From NCBI RefSeq assembly GCF_029962835.1, contig NC_080577.1:28006501-28070500 (forward strand): a stretch of 64,000 nt of DNA, in the 5' to 3' direction. This DNA is from Magnolia sinica (Eukaryota > Streptophyta > Magnoliopsida > Magnoliales > Magnoliaceae). Of the stretch, positions 13,734-26,300 are shown piece after piece. Within the stretch, counting starts at the first letter, position 1. Every line of letters starts with the position of its first letter. The position numbers were made by a program, and so were the translations under genes. The notes below the pieces were generated by a model that saw only the letters and a program-made list of their open reading frames with translations, was not told where the DNA came from and did no database searches.

Positions 13734-16700
13734 ACCTCAATATGCACTTTTGAATCATAACGTCTCAAAAAAGAAGTGCACATAATAAGTTTCATTTGTA
13801 TAGGGTCCTAAGCTATGTGTTGTTTGACTGAACTAATGCAACTATATTCAACTTGAATGCATAACATTTAAAGTGCATGTGATGATCATTTCATCAAACA
13901 CTCCTAAATACTTCGAAATCAGTCTCAATTAACATCTGGTTGAAGGGAAATTTTGGGGGAAAATATTTTAATACTTATTTTTATTAATTTTTAATTAAAA
14001 TTTATTTTTCGAAAATTGACAAGGACTTAACAAATCAGTAGATCAGCCCTCATACACTCAAAATTTGAAATTAAAATGCTTTTGATAATCATTTCATCAA
14101 ATATTTTAAAATTAGTCTCAATTGACAGCTGGTCAAAGGAAATTTTTGAAAAAAAAAATATGGAGAACATGAAGACCAATGGATTTGTAACCATTTGACA
14201 TTGATTTAACATAATTTCAACAAAAACAAGGGATTGGAAATTGAAAATGCTCACCAAATCGAACATGTAGGATATATTGGCACTACCTATGCATTTTGTA
14301 TTGCACAGGTGAGATACAAGATATATCGTGGGATATATCAGCCGATATCGTCAATATTTAAAACATTACATATATGTAAATGTGTGTAGCTTGTAAAGAC
14401 CATTTCCGAATTAAATTCTAATTTGACTTTACAAATACACTTACAAGTAATACTAATATCCATGTATCAATACATATAGAAATGATCCAGTAGAGTGACT
14501 TTGCAGATACACGTACATACAAGTAATATCCATGTATCAATACATATAGAAATGTTCTAGTAGAGTGAACTAGACAAAGTGCATAGTGGCCTCCCTCCCT
14601 CCTGCCCGCCCACCCCCCTGACAATGAATTGTCTGATCAGTGTGATTTTTTTATTTTTTCATTTCAGACCACCAAATGCACCCTGGACCTAATGGACAGT
14701 TCACATTGGTCAATCGAAGTGCCCAAGTGTCCCGATAGGAGCTGATTTCCCTGTCCGTATGCATGCACAAACATCTTTTCTGACAAACTATCACATGTGT
14801 GGACATCAAAGCGATTGAAAACATGGATCAGCATGATGATCACGTTGCATGAAAATTCATCAGGTTTGTGCACTATGTTGTGTTGGACTGTTGGCTGTGC
14901 GATGATTTTGATGGCATGGGACGCCTAATCAGTTGGCTGCATCTATTTTTTCTTACCCCCTTCTATTCGGTTCTTTTACCTATTTTTCTTTTCAATATTT
15001 TATGACATTTTCTGATTTACCATTGTTGCCAGTTAAAAATCGACTTAACTGAGTCACGATTTCTCATCCACCTAGCCCAGTTGAACATAGAAACCAGTTT
15101 CTATGTTGATTTCAAGTTTCAAATATTCGTTTTGCATATGCCATGGGTGAAACATTTCCGGGAATGATCAGGAAAGGAACATTTGGATTATAAGAAAAAA
15201 AGGGGAGAAGAATATGTTGGTTTTTACCTGGCTATATGGACCAATGCAACTGGGTGCCCAGGATGAAATGCTTTGTACATGCAGAACTCTTTTGCTACGG
15301 TCATTTGCCACTAAAACCTCGACATATGCTTTCCCAAGACCAACTTCGGTCAGAGGCAGTTCGATCGTACTGCGAGATGGAACACCCAAGTTGCACTTCT
15401 TTTCTGTAATAAAGCTCACATATGTTTCATTTGCTAAAGCAAAATCATTCATGTTGGCAATGTAGAGATGAATGTATAGAACATCCACCCAATCAAAACC
15501 ACCTCCATGAAGTTGGGCTTCAATTTTCTTCAGAACAGCGGTCAAATCTTTTTCCAGACCTGCAAATACATATTCAAGATCACTGGGCAATCACCTAACA
15601 TTTGGATGAAAAGAAGACTTGAATGGGAAACATGCTCCTAGAGCTCAAAAGTTCTTACGATCTGAACTTCCACAAGGATCTTGGATCCAACAACAGATAG
15701 AAAATGTATCCCTTTTGGTTCTTGAAGTATGCAACTTTGCATCCATAACAGTACAAATATCGGAAGCTAAATCTGCGGATTGGCAGTTGAGTACAGATGT
15801 TGATACACTATCTGCTTCTACTTCACATACATGGCCTGTCTTCTCCGAACTGCTATCAGGCTTGCCATTATTGCTGAATGAAGTGGATTCTTTTTTGTAT
15901 TCCAGATGGAAAGAAGAAGGATGAAGGATGCCTACTGGAGCTATGGAATCCGAAGAGTGCCGAACAACTTGAAAATCATTGACAACAATTCGTGCATTCT
16001 GGAAATTCTACACATTAGATGCCTGATGCAACATCTGTAAAGAAACAATAGAGTAGAAAATATCCCAAAACCATAAAAGCAATTTGATTGTTGCAATTTA
16101 ACATTCCACAAGCAACTGAGATTGTTAGGATGAATTAACAGCCATGAACAGACCACGTCCACTTGAGAATTAGGTGCAAGAGAACACGCGGTTATTAGAT
16201 GCAAGAGCAGGGAAGCATCATCCACACAAACATACAGATCACATCCACACTTGGAAATTAGTTGCAAGAGTAGGGAAGCGTCTATTTCCAAATGTTAGTG
16301 AGTATAACAGATAGGGAGCACAAGCAACACCTAGTTAGAAGGATCATGCAATTAGGGTCTGTTTGGATTGAAGGTAAACTAGGGCAATGCATGGGAGAGC
16401 AAAAACATGACATAAGTGGGAAGTAAATTGAGATTGGCACTAGGGGAAACAAATCCTTTGCACCTACTTGTTTGACTAAGAGAAGTCCTAGAAAATGCTT
16501 TCCTTTGCATTTGCAACTGTTTGAATTACAAACCTATAAAAGAAAATCTTTTATCCTTCAAAATTGCCATTTAAAATGTTACAGCAGAGGCAAACTTTTT
16601 CCCTGCCATTTGAATTTTTGAGAAAAGGCTGTTCTCTCTTGTTGAGCGAAAAGCAAATGCAAACACTTACTGTAGCATTCTCTGCTTCCCAAACAGGTGC

Positions 16701-19700
16701 AATGGTCTTGTTGATGCAAACTGGTTGCATTTCCTAGTTTGCATTCTATCCAAACAGGCCCCAAGGGACAATTGAACCTTCAAGCTCATCTACTTAAAAG
16801 AGAAAGAAAGCATAGATAGGGACTGGAACGACGCAAAAATTGGAACTTACTGTAAAAAGAGGGCAGTCAAGGGTGAGCGTTTCATATTCTCCACCTTCAC
16901 CACATACATTTATCCCATACAACCTGTGAAAGAATAAATAGATAACTTTTTTTTTTTGGAGATGATTTATTATTGCTGGGCCGAAGCCAAAAGAATACAA
17001 CATACAGGAAAGAAAAAGTACAAGAGAACAGAGAATAAACTTTCCTGTGGCTTTAAAAGCTATCACCCATTCCAATACATTCGCATTAGCCCTGTTGAAT
17101 GCATTCGATACCAGGCTGTTTCTATTCTGAAAACACCTATTGTTCCTCTCCTCCCATTCCACCCAAATTGACCACCAATGAAATCTTCCATACTTCTTTC
17201 TCTTCCTTCCCAATGCCTCCCTTGTGCCAAGCCCAAAAGAAACTTTCAATTGATCTTGACAATACCCAAGAGATTCCAAATTCTACAAAGAAAATTTTTC
17301 CGTAATTCTCTTGCAAAAGGGCAATGAAGAAAAAGATGGTCCGCCCTTTCTTCATTCTGCATACGCGTCAAACATACATTCAGCAGAATCATCCATTGCT
17401 TTCAAAGATTATCAACATATAGCACCTTGTTCCTTCCCACCAACCATGCCAAGGCCACCACTTTGGGGGGGAGCTTTATCATGCCACATGAACGACGTGT
17501 GGCTAATTTGCCTACCCAATGAAGATCTAGAAATGAACTTATAAAATGATTTGAGTGAGAATTTCCCTGAATTTTCTTTTATCTAGACCATAAATTCCCG
17601 CTCACCCACCACTGGTACAGCTTGTTGAAGCCTTTCCAACAACTTCCCCACCACAGCTGTGCTTGTTGAAGCCTATCCAACAACTTCCCCACCATTGGTG
17701 CAACTCGCTGAAGTCTTTCCAACAACTTCATCATCTCCTCACTTCTTCTTCCAATAGATTCCTTCTACACAAAGGGGCCCCTGTCACCTCATGTCTTTCA
17801 ACTGAGAAGCAGCAAGCAACCAATATGTTCAACTCCTTTGCGATTCTAGCCGAATTGGGAAAGTCTTCTTGAAGAGAATTATCTATCATCAAAACATCTT
17901 CCAAAAACGAATGCTACTACCGTCTCCCAAGGAGAAACTAACCCCTTATGTGATGGGGACATCTCGCGTACACGCACGCCCCCCTTACGCACGTACACAA
18001 GGAGGGCCCCACCTTCGATCTAGATTGATGACGACATCCATGGAGGGCCTCCTAATTAGAGGACTATGTTTTGGTTCCTTGGGGTGGACCCGATCATCAT
18101 GTGGATCCCATCATTGGATCTCATGATCGTGGCCCACTACCCTAGGTGACCTAGGACTTTGAGTTTTGCTTATTACCGTTATTAGGAATATCATGAACGG
18201 TTTAGATTACATTGATTAGTTGTTATTTTTTATTGCTTCGTCTTTAAGTAATAGTATGCGCACATGGCGTGGCTTTTGGGGTATAGGTTTTTCTTATAAA
18301 TAGGCAACCCCTTGTAGGGTTTTTTTATCATTGAAGATGATTAATAAAATTCTGCATTTTCCTGCTTCTCTAATTCTCTAAGTTGTGGAAACCTAATTAG
18401 GTGCGAAACCCTCTCTTCTTCGAAGGGCTAACTACCGTGGTGCGAAACCACACCCATCCCAAATCACCCCCATCTCCTACCCTCCATATTCTTCATCTCC
18501 TACAGCCATCCCCTCATCAAATCCACCCATGTTTGCAGCTAATCTTTCCCCTACAACAGATTTTCAGAATTTAGCCCTGCAGGAGGGCTGAAACTTCGGC
18601 GGAGCACCGTATTTAAACCGATCATCCGTTTGGCCTGAAATTTGGAAGGTGGCCCAATCCTGGCCGACCATACCGTAGTTGGCTGATTCCAGATTCGTGG
18701 GCCCCACAAACGTACGGGCCGCCATCCACGCACGTGCATCAGGCCGATTTGTTGTCCCACGTGGAGACTGATCACAGGTTCCCTCCCGTCTCTATTTCAC
18801 TCCTCTTTTGCCTTGTTTCCATAACCCTAACCTTAGATCATCTCAAATCCCCAAGTTCTATTCCACTTTTAAAATCCTAAGTTTTCCCGAATTGAAACGT
18901 GAGAATCCCTTGAATTGGGAAATAATCATTTGCATGTGTGGATGAATCTACTATCCTTTGGGCATTGTTTGGTCTATAATTGCAGGCTTGGACCCTCGTA
19001 GATTCCCCTTGCTGAATGCTTGATTTTATGTGGGATGTGGAATTATTGTGATTGTTTCTAAATTATTATGATCTAAAGCTTGAAATCTTGCATATCATAT
19101 CTAATTTTCATGTCCTGCATCATTATGTTTCCTCCTTACACTTGCTATAGTTTTCCAAGCCCCTGATGATATAAACAAGACTCTCTTATCCATCTACCTA
19201 CTTCCTCTATTCTATATTTCTTTACTATGAGATGTCTCCATAGATGACTTTCCTCCTTGCCAAGCCACCATTACCAGTTTCCCAACAGCAACAGCTTAAT
19301 CATTTCCAAATTCTAATACCTACTCCCCATGGTTTTGAATATCCGTATTAGGGGATGTATCGACCCGACCAAAAAACAATACTATATGGGCATCGTGTAT
19401 CAATATCGGTTCGTATCGGACAATATCGGCATGTATTGGTCAAAAAAATTTTAAGCTAAAGAATTAAGGAAAATATCAAGAAAAAAGAAGAAGAGAATAA
19501 TAAGATATTCAAGAATCAATGTTCTTTTTTTGTTTTTCCTTTTTTCGTTTTGTATTTTAGACATGCATATGATGGTGTATCAGACCATTCTTTGATGAGA
19601 ATGTTGTCTATTGGTTTGACGATATGGGCTTATTGGATCTATATTGGCCCCTGCCAGACTGTATTCGTTGATTTTTTTTTTAAGGCAAAATTATTGTAAA

Positions 19701-20307
19701 AATATAAATGAAATATGGGTGTGGGGAAAAAAAATAGAAATTCAAGAATCTCTAACTTTTTATATTTTAGACATGCATATGATGGTGTATCAGACCATTC
19801 TTTGATGAGAATGTTGTCTATTGGTTTGACTTGTTGAAGGTCAACTAAATGGGCCCTAATTGAACACAAATCAAGCATGATTCAGTGAACTAGGACCCAC
19901 TGCATTGAAATACAACAAAAGGAAGATGAAAATAGTGAAAAGAAAGTGAAGGTTTACCCTTCTTTCCGATTTTTCCCATAATGGTCCACTTCGCTTCGAT
20001 TTGTTGAATCTCATTCAAATAATTTGTTTTGATCTCAAAATAGGTCTAGATCTAGCCTAAAATGAGTTTTTAAGCTTCTTGGTTTAAATGAAAAAAGAAA
20101 AGGAAAAATGGGCAGATTTATATAAATATCAAAATTAGACTTTTATGAGCGTATCGGTACCGATATGCCCCGTATTAGCCGATATGGGCCAATACGATCC
20201 CGTATCATGTATCATCTCGTGCCAATACGAATACGATATGGCCGTATCGGCTAATACGATATCAATATTCTGATCTATGCTCTCTCCCTTCCTAAAATGG
20301 CTTCCGC

Positions 20308-20390
<83 letters not shown>

Positions 20391-23300
20391 AAATTTGGAC
20401 TTTTATAAGCATATCGGCTGATAGAATATCGATATTTAGACCTATGCTCTCTCCCTTCCTGAAATGGCTTGCACACCTCTCATTTTATCAAATGGAATTT
20501 ATGCTTATCTTTTGCTCCTTTTTCATAAGAAGTCTCTTCTTCATTTATCCTAGCGGTGAAGCACCCACTTTGGGCATCTGAACAACGACATAAAACATAC
20601 CAAGAGGTTAGATAGCCGCCTTTATCAACATTAACCTTCCTCCTAGAGATAGATGTCTTCTCTTCTAGCTTGATAGCTTCCATTCAAATCTTTCCACTAC
20701 TTATCCCACAAGTGTTTAGCCGGTTTGCTTATAAATAGCAGGAATCCTAAATATGTTGAAGGAAAAGATCCCAACCAACATTCAAAGACTCTAGCATACG
20801 CTTCCACCTCTTTTTAGATAACTGAATTCCTAGTAGTTCACTTTTATTGATATTCACTCCCATGTTTTAAATAGTGTTTGTAACGTAGTGTAGCGTTAGC
20901 AAATAGTGTAAATCCCTCGTAACATATGCTACAGGGTTTGTAGCGTATGTAGCACCCTGTAGCATGCATGAAGCATCATAGCGTATGCTCTTCATGCTAT
21001 GTTTTTTATAAATGATAATTGTATTTTGTACTTAATACTCTCAACCTGTGGAATTTTAATTTCTTTCCATACTTGTGACTTGGATTTCAATTAGACATTA
21101 TTAATCAAATTGGTTTTTGCTTATAAATTTGTTGATGTGATAATGATTTGATTTAGTTTATATTTGTAGATTGGCTTTTGATAAATGATAATTAATAACT
21201 TGTTTGAACACTGCAGGCAAAAGTTTCATCTCCTTAAATGGGGGGAAGGTCTGCAAGCTGATTTCTGAAAGGGGAGTGGGGATCAAGAACTTGGGGCTTA
21301 TGAACATTACGCTTCTTGGGAAGTGGTTATGGAAATTTGGTATAGAAACACGGAGCCTTTGGAGGGGAATCATCTCGGGCAAATATGGAGTTCAAAAGGG
21401 GGGTTGGTTTGTAAAGCCCTCATCTTTATATCGGGCCTCCAGTATATGGAAAGCAATTGCGTCAACGGAACACCGATTTCGAAGAGGGATTTCATTCTCT
21501 TTTGGTAAGGGGGACAAGATATACTCCTAGATAGATGAGCGGTCTAGTGAAAGGCCACTCCAAGAGGTGTTCCTTACTCTAGTTTCTCTTAGTTCGGATC
21601 GTTATATCTTAGTTTTGAGGTGTCTATCTATCATCAACAGTTCTATGGTTTGGTGCACCCGTGCCAAAGGAATTTGTCTGATGACAATTTCCTGCTTTGT
21701 TGGAATAGCTCAAGCTCACCATCGCCATCCCCTTTGGCGAAGGACTCCATAATTTGGAAAGGACACCATTCTCAGATATTTTCGGTTGCTTCTTTTTTAT
21801 TCTCTCCTTTTTTGGCCTAAGTGCGACCCCTCACCCACCCCATCCATTTCTCCATTGGCATTATGCTTGCGCCTTTTGTGTGGCTTGTTGGTCAGCAGAA
21901 GGTGCTAACCATTGACAACCTCTAACGAAGATCTCTCATTCTTCCCAATATTTACCTCATGTGCATGAAGGATGCGGAGTCTATTAACCACCTATTCATT
22001 CATTGTACCTTTGCTCGAAAAATGTGGGAACTCTTCGTTGTTGAGGCTCACATGGCTTGGGTTATGCCAAAGTCTGTAGAGACCATTCTTTAGGCTTGGC
22101 ATGGTGGGGACAGCAGTAAGGCTTCTAAAGTTGTCTGGAGACTACTTATTATGGCTCTTTTTTTTTCTTTTTCTTTTTTTGTTGCCATATGGAAAGAAAA
22201 GAATGAGTGGTGTTTCAGAAATGGAATTCATCGGTGGATTGGGTGATTAAGGCTACAAAGGGGTTTGTGAGGGACTGGACTCCCCATGTTGATGAAGCTA
22301 AGGCTACCCCTTATTTCCAATTTTTGTCCTCTTAGTTTCGTGTTGTATTCTTTCCCTACCCTTGGGCAGGCCTTCTAATAAATTTTGTTCTCCCTATATA
22401 AAAAATAAAAAATAAAAATTTGTTAGAACATGCTTATACTTGAAAAAATGAATCATCCTTTAGGCATTTTTATTTTTATTTTTTTGATTTTTTTCTTACT
22501 ATTTATCATATTTTTCTATTTTTAAATTAAAAAATAGAAGTATGGTGTAGCTTACACTACACGCTACAGAGGGTTGAATGCTATGCCATGAAACTGCCTC
22601 AAAACAAGAAACAATCTTAATTGTCCACCTTGATCACATCCACATCATAAAATAAAATAGTATTATCTGCATACTGAAGGTGAGATACCTGAAACTCTGA
22701 CATATCAACCCTAAACCCTTCTATTAGATTTCATTCCACACCTCTTTGTAGCATTCGACTGAAAGCTTCCATCACTACCACAAATAACTATGGAGATAAT
22801 GAGTGTCCCTTGTCTCAAACCCCCTGAAGATGAAAAATAGCCCTTTAGAGATCCATTAACCAAAATTGAAAAGTTTGCCAACTTGACACGCATCTATATC
22901 TACCTTCTCAATTTCTGACCACAAACCAAACAATCTAACATGTAGTCCAGAAAACCCCAATTCATGTACTCATACGCCTTTTCTATATCTAATTTACAAA
23001 CAACTCCTCTTTTTATTTCTTTCTTTTCTTTATGCTGAGAGTCGATCACTTCCTGTGCGATCAATCGATGCACTATCCATTATCTGCCTGTCTGCTACAA
23101 ATGCTCCTTGCAATTTGGAAATCACCCTACTCAAAACTACCCAAAATCTTGAAGCCAATATCTTTGCTAATAATTTGTATGGACTACCCAATAAATTAAT
23201 TGGACAAAAATGTCGCAAACTCTCCGCTCCTCTTTTTGGGACCAAAGCTATAAATGTTGCACCCAGTTGGGCCAGTATTCTTTTGTATAGATAACAATTT

Positions 23301-26300
23301 ACCCATGATATTAAACTAATAGCTGCAATAATTGCCAGAATGTACATAATTCATACCGTTTGCCAATAAAGAGTTACAAATGGAAAAGGATCTGACGATA
23401 TCACTTATATTTTAGTTATCAAGCACAGCAGGCATGTAAACAATCCAGACCATTACAATCCAGACCATTCATCTGCTCACCCTAGCCATCAATTGGAGGA
23501 CTTTTGATAATTATAAATGGACAGTTGGTTAGTAAAAAGTAAAAGTCCTACCACCAATTGACTTTCAACGGCCAAAAATCCTCCCACTGTTGTTGGATCA
23601 TCCAATGAGTCTGAATTATTGGGCAGGGCCCATCTGCAGTAGGGCCTAATTAATGAATGGTCCAGATCTCACACATGCATCTCACCAGTATGGAGATTGA
23701 TTGCTGGATAACTTACCTTTATGTGGTTAGCAACAAATCCTTTTTCATTACAGACTCTAGTTAGGAATTTGAGGGTCTTGGCAATCAAACAAAATTCATT
23801 GCTTCTCAGCATTTAATGACTATCAGTATTGACAATGAACAAAAGAAAAGAAAAGAAAAGAAAAAAAGAATGAATATATATAAGGACATTGCATAAGATG
23901 ATCTACCCTGACATACTCGTTCAATTGAAGCAGTTGGGGTTGCAAGTGCGCAATCTCTCTGCCCAAGTGTTTTGCCGGATTCAGCCCCATGGCCGCAACC
24001 TGTGACATATCCACATCAGTTCCTTTCATCATTATTTTCCACAGCAAGCCATAAGAAACAATGATCGAAATAATATGGTACAAGTATAGTGCAAAAATCC
24101 ATGTGAGGTATCTCATGTGAGTAACATACAAAATGCATGTCTGGTCCGGAATCAATGCATATAACTCAAGTTATTTCATTTCATCTAGAATAAAGTTGGC
24201 AGGTGTTTGCGCTCATTACAAATGCACTAGGCGGTTATCAATGCATAGCTACATTATCACACTAGAAATTTGTTTATATATGGGTAATAAACATTAATTA
24301 ACAACATTTGAGAAAGGAAGCCAAGAATTTAGAACTTCCGTCATATTTCATTATTCATTCATTCCACAAACTACTAAAATTGAAGGGAAGGCAATGCTAA
24401 TGCTTGGACTGAAAAACTTGAACCAATGATATTACAATGATTATGAACGCAAGGAATCTGCAAAGCTATGATGAAAATGAAATATAAATTGTCAAGGACT
24501 ATATTACAGGGGAAGTTCTAGAAAAATCTTAAGGGGGTTGTGGGAAAAGAAAAGAAAAGATATGGATTCCAACGGCACTATTCAAACATGGATTCCATTT
24601 TTACGGGTCTTGTTTGGATAGCAATTGGAACTCTCATATTCCTCTCACAATACTAACCTGGTATCTTATGCAAGAGAATTTGATTATGGAAAAGGGCAAT
24701 GATTGCTATGTGGCTCATGGTTCAAATTATCATGTATCGTTTTTGTATCAATGACCATTGATACATGATACAATATGTATGGTATTGCCAATACAATCGA
24801 TTTATTGGGATATCGGTATGAAATTTTCAAAGGTAAAAAGATATTGAAATAATATTTTATATTGTATTCTTGTATATATTTGTTTTTCTCAATTAAAAAT
24901 ACTTTTATGTATTGATAAATGACATTAAATACTTTAAGGAGTAAGTAAAATATGCATTTTTTATGTTTTTTCTCTTGATTTTTCTTTACTACACAATAAG
25001 TATCAATTTATCGTATTGATCTTGACTGATACACAATGCATATCAACTGATATGTAAAACCACGATGTGGATTCCAAACATTTTCTTTGTTATTCAAACA
25101 TTGTGAAACATCCCATCATGAGAAAAGTGCTTCATTTTATTTTCTTTTCCCACTATCCAATACTCTAAGCCACCAGCCGCTCATTGCATTTTCAGCAAAA
25201 CAGAAACCACACATGCAGTATACCAAGAGAAAAGAAGCAGGCAAAATCAATTCAAATAAAAACAGCGAAAGAAGGATGAAAGACATAATAAATAATAGCT
25301 TTTACCTTTACAATGATGGCCACAATTCCATTTGTTATCTATTAAGAGTCATACAAGACATAAGTTATATGGTGTCAAAGTACATAACTGAAATAATGTA
25401 GAAACTATCTTGGATAGGTGCTCAACCAACTGACAAATAAAGAAATTACCATCTCTTGCAGGAGCAAAGATTGATCTTGTTTCCATAGATATGCCAGAGA
25501 AACAAGTCCTAACCTGGAACAAACACTCTCCACCCTTAGCCTTTGATAGTCAGAAGCAATAGCACCAGAGGACACTGCAGTGATTGAGGGAATCTGTTTT
25601 TTTACTTCATTGAGCAAAATGAACATATCTTCAACTTCATCATCTGGAGTCACTGTGTAGTTAAGATGCTGATGCCTATTTAAAAAATATATGTAAAGCA
25701 AAGATAAGATTTTGAAGAAAACCCAAATCAAGCCCAACTGATCCAATATAAGAATCTCAAAGGGAACCAAACGTATTTATGAGAAGTTATATAGTTTTTG
25801 AGCAAACATGAAGGACACTATTCTTGACATGAGGCCTTCATGCAGAGGGTTTTATGGTGTATTCTTATGTGTTCTTATCTCATGATTATCGATTATTGAT
25901 TATCTTGGAAAGCTCAACACTCCCAAAAAGGGTTCTCAAGGTTGACAGAGAGATTTTAGATCTCTCTTGTTGAGGTCACTTGATGTGCACGTCTTTCTAC
26001 CGAACTCCATGCATGCATATGCTTCTCCATGATGATTAATGTGATACAAGCATATAAAGATGATGGAATGGGACAGATGACCCAGGTAATATTGTTCATC
26101 TCAACCCATTCTTCAACACCAGTTCCATAGAAACTTAGGGCATTGTTTTTCCCCTCCTAAGTAGAGAGGTGGCTACTGAAATATATACACACTCACACCA
26201 AAATCTCCTTATTTCACTTATATCTCTACAAGTGTATGTGATGATGAAGTCTTTCATGAATTTAAGTGGACGTAACTTTCTCTTGGACGCATACTTGTGC

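Larger units (their letters stand above)
19328..20446. mobile_element. Probable CATNG-group element with GTATCGG/CCGATAC words, inserted in LINE
   Basis: Left end CATGGTTTTGAATATC pairs with the reverse complement of the right end, CATAGGTCTAAATATC. Subterminal DNA is full of CGATAC, GTATCGG, CCGTAT and GATATCGG. LINE coding sequence resumes on both sides. The flanks (CTACTCCC and CTCTCTCC) resemble each other only loosely, perhaps because the right flank is CT-rich. The right part, including ATCTATGCTCTCTCCC, is duplicated around a CT/CA microsatellite (20270 and 20440). Confidence 0.6.
16947..23290 (-). mobile_element. Decayed L1-type LINE (reverse transcriptase) with three nested insertions
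   Basis: Minus-strand LINE fragments at about 23290-22591, 20860-20447, 19327-19128 and 17950-16947 follow one another in correct protein order. They are the RT start ([20 protein letters not shown]), a YADD-like box (QYADNT), [10 protein letters not shown], a [10 protein letters not shown]-like region, KPFQEG, the equivalent of GIRNLEM, SLGDGSS, then the C-terminal zinc-finger region and [19 protein letters not shown] poly(A) tail follows, seen as T at 16947-16957. Stops and frameshifts are frequent. The gaps are filled by the LTR at 17951 and the elements at 19328 and 20861. The LINE lies in DPH6 intron 6 in the sense orientation of DPH6. Confidence 0.8.

Noticed and set aside
15619-15924. 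Plus-strand 101-codon frame
   Set aside because: Exact antisense of DPH6 exon 8, which joins in phase with its neighbours.
20135-20581. Open frames across the CT/CA microsatellite
   Set aside because: Translation is SLSL, RERE and THTH runs from the simple repeat.
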